Source: Flexilinea sp.
Lineage (GTDB): Bacteria; Chloroflexota; Anaerolineae; Anaerolineales; Anaerolineaceae
Assembly (NCBI GenBank): GCA_026645735.1
Contig: JAPKMT010000019.1
Span: 1-51,993 of the forward strand
DNA length: 51,993 nt
Direction: 5' to 3'
A model generated the notes under the pieces. That model made no database searches. It was not told the DNA's origin and saw nothing but the letters and a program-made list of their open reading frames with translations. The translations under genes and the position numbers were made by a program. Below, in pieces: positions 46,993 to 51,993 of the stretch. Each line of letters opens with the position of its first letter. Within the stretch, counting starts at the first letter, position 1.

Positions 46993-48696
46993 TCATTTTT
47001 GATGATCAGCTTGTGGTACGGGTCTGCGTATCATCGAATCGATCGCAGCATTGCTGGGAACCATTGGATAAACGCAGTCTTCTTTTTCAACACGAAAATC
47101 AATGATGACACTTTCCGGAAGGCTCTGTGCTTTCCGGATTGCTGTTTCGACTTCTTCTCTTTTTGTTACACGAATGCCGGTAAGACCATGGGCTTCCGCA
47201 ATTTTTGCAAAATCCGGACTGATGATGGGTGTGGAAGAATAACGATTCTCATAGAAGAACTCCTGCCATTGGCGGACCATCCCAAGATAACCGTTGTTCA
47301 TGATGGCAATGTTGATTTTGATTCCTTCCTGAACGATCGTGGAAAGTTCTGATTGTGTCATCTGAAATCCGCCATCTCCAGCAATTATCCAAACTTCTTT
47401 TTCCGGTCTGGCGAATTTCGCACCAATTGCTGCGGGCAGGCCAAATCCCATTGTGCCCAATCCACCGGAAGTTATTGCCGTATAAGGTTGATTGTGGCGA
47501 TAGTATTGAGCAGTCCACATTTGATTTTGTCCGACGTCTGATACTACTAAAGCATCTCCATTGGTACAGCGCCAGATATCATGGATGACGTGTGCTGCAT
47601 GCAGATGGCCATTCTCCTGCATGTTTTTGATATCCCGGACAGATGCATCTTGTTTCCAGCCTTCAATCTGGGAAAGCCATTCAGCGTGTTCCGCAGATTC
47701 AATTTGGGGTAACAGTTTTTCCAGGATTTCTTTTAAATCTCCAACCAACCCAAGATCAACTGTCACATTTTTGTTAATTTCAGAAGGATCAATATCAATA
47801 TGAATTTTTTTTGCGTTTGGAGCAAATGTACTAATTTTTCCAGTTACACGATCGGAGAATCTCATTCCGAACGCGAGCAGCAAATCAGCGTTTTGGATGG
47901 TTTGATTGACCCATGCTTCACCATGCATACCCATCATTCCTAAATAGAGCGGATGATTTGCCGGAAAACTGCCTAATCCCAGGAGTGTGCTGGCTACCGG
48001 TGATTGGGTTTGTGTTGCAAATTCGAATACTTCCGCCATTGCACCACTGGTCAATACCCCCTGACCAACCAAAATTACGGGGCGTTTTGCAACTCGAATC
48101 ATTTGTACAGCATAGGCTAGATCATTGGACCGTGGGCTCAAATCAGGACGGTATCCAGGCAAATGAACGGTCATCTCTTCATATTCCCATTCAATCACTT
48201 CTTGCTGCGCATCTTTCGTAATGTCTATTAATACCGGACCCGGGCGGCCGGAACCGGCAATATAAAAAGCCTCATGTACTATCGAGGGAATTTCATGAAC
48301 ATCTGTAATCAGATAATTGTGTTTCGTGATAGGAAGTGTGATTCCGGTTACGTCAGTTTCCTGAAAGGCGTCATATCCGATTAATGGACTGATAACCTGA
48401 CCAGTGATACACACGACCGGTGAAGAATCCATGAATGCTGTTACAATCCCTGTGATCAGATTCGTTGCTCCAGGTCCGGATGTTGCTAATGCGACTCCGA
48501 TCCTTCCAGAAGCCCGCGCATACCCATCAGCCATGTGCACGGCACCCTGTTCATGGCGTACCAATACATGGTGGATCGGACTTGAATCGAGTGCATCGTA
48601 AATCGGAAGCGTTGCTCCCCCGGGATATCCAAATACTACTTCAACCCCTTCACGTTCTAAACATTCCCATAAAATTTGTGCACCTGATAATTTCAT
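46993..48696 (-). CDS. ilvB: Acetolactate synthase, catalytic large subunit
   Basis: The ThDP-dependent enzyme joins two pyruvates, or pyruvate and 2-ketobutyrate. The 567 residues carry FGYPGGATLPIYDAL, the catalytic Glu in LVRHEQGAVHMADGYARASG, the FAD-region segment LLLAFGMRFSDRVTG and the ThDP motif GDGGFQMTQSELSTIVQEGI with NNGYLGMVRQWQ. The start at 48696 follows GGAGG; a TTG four codons earlier overlaps that site. It lies between ilvD and ilvN. Confidence 0.95.
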   Translation of the reverse strand: MKLSGAQILWECLEREGVEVVFGYPGGATLPIYDALDSSPIHHVLVRHEQGAVHMADGYARASGRIGVALATSGPGATNLITGIVTAFMDSSPVVCITGQVISPLIGYDAFQETDVTGITLPITKHNYLITDVHEIPSIVHEAFYIAGSGRPGPVLIDITKDAQQEVIEWEYEEMTVHLPGYRPDLSPRSNDLAYAVQMIRVAKRPVILVGQGVLTSGAMAEVFEFATQTQSPVASTLLGLGSFPANHPLYLGMMGMHGEAWVNQTIQNADLLLAFGMRFSDRVTGKISTFAPNAKKIHIDIDPSEINKNVTVDLGLVGDLKEILEKLLPQIESAEHAEWLSQIEGWKQDASVRDIKNMQENGHLHAAHVIHDIWRCTNGDALVVSDVGQNQMWTAQYYRHNQPYTAITSGGLGTMGFGLPAAIGAKFARPEKEVWIIAGDGGFQMTQSELSTIVQEGIKINIAIMNNGYLGMVRQWQEFFYENRYSSTPIISPDFAKIAEAHGLTGIRVTKREEVETAIRKAQSLPESVIIDFRVEKEDCVYPMVPSNAAIDSMIRRPVPQADHQK

Positions 48697-48735
48697 TTTT
48701 TCCTCCAAACCTTATTCCCTGTTGCTAAGAATTAA

Positions 48736-50403
48736 CTACGATAACAGAACCGCTCCAGAATCAGCACTGGTGACCAATTTTGAATAACGTCTTAACCAAC
48801 GACTTTGAATTTTTGATTCAAACTCTGGCAGCTTTTCCAACCGGTCCTGAATCGTTTCTTGCGATAACAGAACATTCAAACTGCGATGATCCAGATCAAT
48901 TTCGATCATGTCACCAGCTTCAAGAGCTGCGATAGGACCCCGTGCAGCTGCTTCCGGAGAAACATGTCCGATACATGCACCGCGAGTACCACCGGAGAAT
49001 CTGCCATCTGTAATTAATGCGACTTTGTCTCCCAATCCCATCCCCATGATCGCACTTGTCGGACTCAGCATTTCCTGCATACCGGGACCGCCTTTAGGCC
49101 CTTCGTATCGGATCACAACCACCTCTCCGCTTTTTACTTCTCCATGCATAATCCCTTTCGAAGCTTCTTCCTCCGATTCAAAGATTCTGGCAGGACCTGT
49201 AAACTTTTTCATTTCCGGACTGACACCTGCTGTTTTGATAACAGCACCATTGGGACAAAGGTTGCCAAAAAGGATGGATAACCCACCTTTTGGTGAATGT
49301 GCCTGTTCATAAGGATGGATAACATCTGTATTACGGATCGAAGCACCTGATATCGATTCTCTTAAGGTTGTTCCGCTTACCGTCAGACGGTCGAGGTGCA
49401 ATCCGCCACCATGTGCATCAATTTCGTTTAAAATTGCGGGCACACCGCCGGCACGATGGACATCATCCATATGCCATTTTCCTGAAGGACTGATTTTGCA
49501 CAAGTGGGGCACATTGTCAGCTACTGCGTTTATTCTATGAAGCGGATAATTTATTCCGGCTTCATTGGCGATGGCCAATGTATGGAGAACTGTATTCGTC
49601 GATCCTCCCATTGCCATATCCAGAACAAAGGCATCATCCAATGCTTCCTGTGTAACGATTTTTCGTGGTGTGATATCTTTTTCGATTAATTTCAGGATTA
49701 ATGATGCGGCTCGATCAGCCAGGGATTCACGTTCATCCGATAAGGCTAAGGCAGTTCCATTGTATGGCAGCGCTATACCTAGCACTTCCATCAGACAATT
49801 CATCGAATTTGCCGTAAACATTCCAGAACAGGATCCACAGGAAGGGCAAGCGTAATCTTCCAATATTTTCAAACGCGCTGCATCAATTTTTCCACTTTGA
49901 TAAGCGCCCAAACCTTCAAACACAGATATCAAATCTACTGATTCACCATCCGGTGTTTTACCGGTTTTCATCGGGCCACCAGAAACGAATATGGTCGGAA
50001 TGTCTAACCGCATGGAAGCCATAATCATTCCGGGAACGATTTTGTCACAATTTGGGATACATATCATTCCATCAAATTGATGGGCTTCAATCATGGTTTC
50101 AACACTGTCAGCAATTAATTCACGGGATGGAAGGGAATACTTCATTCCTTTGTGTCCCATGGCGATTCCATCATCAACACCAATTGTGTTGAATTCAAAA
50201 GGAACTCCGCCAGCTGCCCGAACCGCATTCTTAATTCTGCTGCCAAACATCTGCAGATGGACATGACCAGGAACGATATCGATGTAGGAATTCACGATTG
50301 CGATGAACGGTTTTTGCATATCTCCATCAGTTACACCCGTTGCTTTTAACAAAGCGCGATGAGGTGCGTGTTCCATTCCCATTTTAATTTTGTCTGAGCG
50401 CAT
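48736..50403 (-). CDS. ilvD: Dihydroxyacid dehydratase
   Basis: IlvD removes water from dihydroxy acids to give the keto acids of valine and isoleucine. The 555 residues show the [Fe-S] ligand segments [10 protein letters not shown] and [19 protein letters not shown], with [20 protein letters not shown] and [20 protein letters not shown] near the end. Length is normal. The ribosome binding site GGAGGAGA precedes the ATG at 50403. It is the first structural gene of the operon, lying 20-30 bases after the leader terminator. Confidence 0.96.
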   Translation of the reverse strand: MRSDKIKMGMEHAPHRALLKATGVTDGDMQKPFIAIVNSYIDIVPGHVHLQMFGSRIKNAVRAAGGVPFEFNTIGVDDGIAMGHKGMKYSLPSRELIADSVETMIEAHQFDGMICIPNCDKIVPGMIMASMRLDIPTIFVSGGPMKTGKTPDGESVDLISVFEGLGAYQSGKIDAARLKILEDYACPSCGSCSGMFTANSMNCLMEVLGIALPYNGTALALSDERESLADRAASLILKLIEKDITPRKIVTQEALDDAFVLDMAMGGSTNTVLHTLAIANEAGINYPLHRINAVADNVPHLCKISPSGKWHMDDVHRAGGVPAILNEIDAHGGGLHLDRLTVSGTTLRESISGASIRNTDVIHPYEQAHSPKGGLSILFGNLCPNGAVIKTAGVSPEMKKFTGPARIFESEEEASKGIMHGEVKSGEVVVIRYEGPKGGPGMQEMLSPTSAIMGMGLGDKVALITDGRFSGGTRGACIGHVSPEAAARGPIAALEAGDMIEIDLDHRSLNVLLSQETIQDRLEKLPEFESKIQSRWLRRYSKLVTSADSGAVLLS

Positions 50404-50423
50404 TAATTCTCCTCCGGTGAGAA

Positions 50424-50462
50424 AAAAATAAAAAAAAGACCACCCTTTTTGATTGGGTGGTC
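50424..50462 (-). terminator. Attenuator terminator upstream of ilvD
   Basis: On the minus strand GACCACCC and GGGTGGTC (50455-50462 and 50438-50445) form a perfect 8-bp stem, followed by TTTTTTTTATTTTTTT. It lies between the Ile/Leu-rich leader peptide and ilvD, so termination would shut off the whole operon. Confidence 0.85.
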
Positions 50463-50501
50463 CTGGTTACGTTTGTCAGTCGTATTTGGTGTGTGGTTAT
50501 T

Positions 50502-50594
50502 TCACCGTCCCTCTTCCATTCCAATCAAAAGCAGGCTCTCAAGAAGGAGAGCCAAAATAATGATGATAATGGAGAGAGAAAAATTAATAAACAT
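50502..50594 (-). CDS. ilv operon leader peptide
   Basis: A 30-codon open frame begins MFINFSLSIIIIILALLLES and ends at TGA (50502-50504). It holds seven Ile codons, five of them consecutive, eight Leu codons and no Val codon. Such peptides let the ribosome sense Ile- and Leu-charged tRNA: stalling changes which hairpin forms and stops termination. A stem lies within it (50534-50540 with 50547-50553), and the attenuator terminator lies 40 bases downstream. Its ribosome binding site is weak. The start ATG is at 50594. No Val codons, with cimA in the operon, fit control by isoleucine and leucine. It is not homologous in sequence to enteric ilvL, only analogous. Confidence 0.85.
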   Translation of the reverse strand: MFINFSLSIIIIILALLLESLLLIGMEEGR

Positions 50595-50668
50595 TTTTTA
50601 TTTGATTTCTTTTAGCAAATTATTTTATTAATTCAGAGTAAATATATTATATCCTGAATAATGAGCTA

Positions 50669-50696
50669 TTTATATCATCTGTTGAATAAATGTCAA
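50669..50696 (-). promoter_or_regulatory. Sigma-70-type promoter of the ilv-leu operon
   Basis: On the minus strand TTGACA (50691-50696) and TATAAA (50669-50674) are separated by 16 bases. The transcript would start near 50662, about 68 bases before the leader peptide. Confidence 0.75.
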
Positions 50697-50887
50697 TGTT
50701 TTTTCAATAATTAATTGAAAATTATGACAAGCAATATTTTTACCTCGAGAAATAACACCCATTCTCCAATTAGTTTCCGGTTACGATATTTTCGCGTAAA
50801 ATTAAAACCAATTAGTTTTATTAGAGATATAAACGTATTATAAAATAATTTTTCATCGAAATAACAACAATAATTCGGAGCAAAAAA

Positions 50888-51874
50888 ATGGCAAGATTAA
50901 TTTGTGCTGGAATGGCAGTTGTTGACATCCCTCTAAAACCGGTTGACAGGAGCATTTTTGATGTAGATGGATTTGAAATCGAAAAAACGGTTATGAACTC
51001 CGGAGGAGATGCATTTAATACCGCTATTAATTTGGCAAAATTAGGCATGAACCAGGTAATGAAGTATGTTGGTATGATCGGAGATGACCTTTTCGGCAGC
51101 TTTATTCTTAAAATAGCAAAAGAAAAAGGACTCAATATTTCTGGAATTGGTACAACACAAAAGGCGAATACAGCTACCAGCTTTATTTTAATTGAAAGCT
51201 CTGGTGAGCGCCATTTTATTTTCACCAGCGGTGCCAGTAAGGTGATTGATGAGAATTTTGTAATCTCACATCTGGATAAGGATACAGAGTTCTTGCATAT
51301 TGGAAGCCTGATGACACATCCGAATCTGGAATTTGATCATCTTGAACGACTGTTCCGATATGCAAGGGATCACAACATCAAGACAAGTTTTGATGTGACA
51401 CATGACTCAGAAGGATTTTGGATTCAACGCATTGAAAAAGGATTGCCGTATACGGATACATTTTTTGCCAGCTATGAGGAAGCTGTATCACTGTCCGGAG
51501 GTTTGAAAAAACCAGATGAAATGTGCAGATTCTTCCAGCAATTTGGGATAAAAAATTTTGTTCTGAAACTGGGTAAAGATGGTTGTTATGCGACAGATTA
51601 TCAGAATGTCTATCAAGTCGAAACATTCAAGGAATGTCCGGTAGTTGATACAACAGGTGCCGGAGATGCGTTTGTTTCTGGATATCTTTATGGTATTTTG
51701 AAAGGTTTTTCGATGGAAGAATGTTGTTTGCTTGGAAATGGAAATGGATCCTTGAGTGTCGGAACCATCGGAGCCACAACTTCAACGGGAACTGCTGATC
51801 AATTGAAACAATTCTTCCTGGATCATGGTACAAAGAACATCAAAGATCCAGATTCTTTTCTGAAAAGATTATAG
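50888..51874 (+). CDS. PfkB-family carbohydrate kinase
   Basis: The 328 residues are a ribokinase-fold sugar kinase. The N-terminus includes ICAGMAVVDIPLKP, and then MNSGGDAFNTAINLAKLG and VGMIGDDLFGSFI (PfkB signature 1). The C-terminal motif VVDTTGAGDAFVSGYLYGIL carries the catalytic Asp of GAGD. Substrates of the family include ribose, fructose, adenosine and others; this one cannot be assigned. It is divergent from the ilv operon across a 484-base region taken up by the leader. Bases 51875-51993 after it show no gene. Confidence 0.88.
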   Translation: MARLICAGMAVVDIPLKPVDRSIFDVDGFEIEKTVMNSGGDAFNTAINLAKLGMNQVMKYVGMIGDDLFGSFILKIAKEKGLNISGIGTTQKANTATSFILIESSGERHFIFTSGASKVIDENFVISHLDKDTEFLHIGSLMTHPNLEFDHLERLFRYARDHNIKTSFDVTHDSEGFWIQRIEKGLPYTDTFFASYEEAVSLSGGLKKPDEMCRFFQQFGIKNFVLKLGKDGCYATDYQNVYQVETFKECPVVDTTGAGDAFVSGYLYGILKGFSMEECCLLGNGNGSLSVGTIGATTSTGTADQLKQFFLDHGTKNIKDPDSFLKRL

Positions 51875-51993
51875 CCTTTCTTAAAAGATAAATCTTCTTC
51901 CAATTTTTCTTGTCGAATAATATCGAAAAATAAGAACTCACAAAAAATAAAGCTTTGCTTGCCGTTCTAATCTATACACTTAATCATCCGTAA

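Noticed and set aside
50824..50887. Promoter for the PfkB kinase gene (TATTATAAAA near 50846)
   Set aside because: A -10-like sequence exists but no convincing -35 partner was found.
1..51993. CRISPR array, prophage or tRNA genes
   Set aside because: No regularly spaced repeats, phage structural genes or cloverleaf-forming sequences were seen by eye; a dedicated scan was not possible.

Overview
The window is an AT-rich, gene-dense bacterial chromosome segment with strong AGGAGG-type ribosome binding sites. It has no rRNA, tRNA or CRISPR array that I can recognise. Taxonomy is not settled. The mix of an LCP-family wall/polysaccharide ligase, a Wzx/Wzy exopolysaccharide cluster, a membrane-anchored H3TH protein, an eRF1-like small protein and a citramalate-type isoleucine pathway would fit an anaerobic Chloroflexota (Anaerolineae-like) bacterium, but that is an inference.

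Layout. Positions 1-6400 hold unlinked genes: an 849-residue PEP-synthase/rifampin-phosphotransferase-like protein that has lost its catalytic residues, a membrane-anchored H3TH protein, protein-L-isoaspartate methyltransferase (pcm) and a DNA photolyase. Positions 6432-25678 are a minus-strand exopolysaccharide/capsule cluster: LMW tyrosine phosphatase, Wzz/BY-kinase, GT4, GT2, WbsX-like protein, GT2, Wzy, Wzx, PIG-L deacetylase, a 5'-truncated acyltransferase, a methyltransferase, the initiating sugar transferase and an LCP protein. An IS21-family element (8659-11163) with a 7-bp target duplication splits the initiating transferase; removing the element and one copy of the duplication restores one open frame. 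Positions 26465-32237 hold an eRF1-like small protein and a signalling module: a PAS-GGDEF gene broken by two in-frame TAA codons, a hybrid histidine kinase and an overlapping REC-HD-GYP response regulator.

Positions 32866-37984 are a tripartite tricarboxylate transporter (tctC, tctA, tctB) with a DapA-like aldolase, divergent from an IclR regulator. Two related 15-bp palindromic sites sit at the two promoters. Positions 38724-50403 are one long minus-strand operon, ilvD-ilvB-ilvN-ilvC-leuA-leuC-leuD-cimA-leuB. It is preceded by a consensus promoter, a 30-residue leader peptide rich in Ile and Leu codons and an intrinsic terminator just upstream of ilvD, which is a classic attenuator arrangement. 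cimA in the operon points to isoleucine made from pyruvate through citramalate. A PfkB-family sugar kinase closes the window.

The most novel signal is a family of five short (76-123 bp) intergenic elements at 82, 3833, 4816, 26149 and 38614. They share inverted termini related to CAGCAATTCGAAAT and a conserved left arm, and most have interiors that can fold into a hairpin. One copy is flanked by a perfect 9-bp direct repeat and another by an 8/9 match, so this looks like a MITE-type family. Its copies supply the pcm stop codon and probably the terminator of the branched-chain operon.
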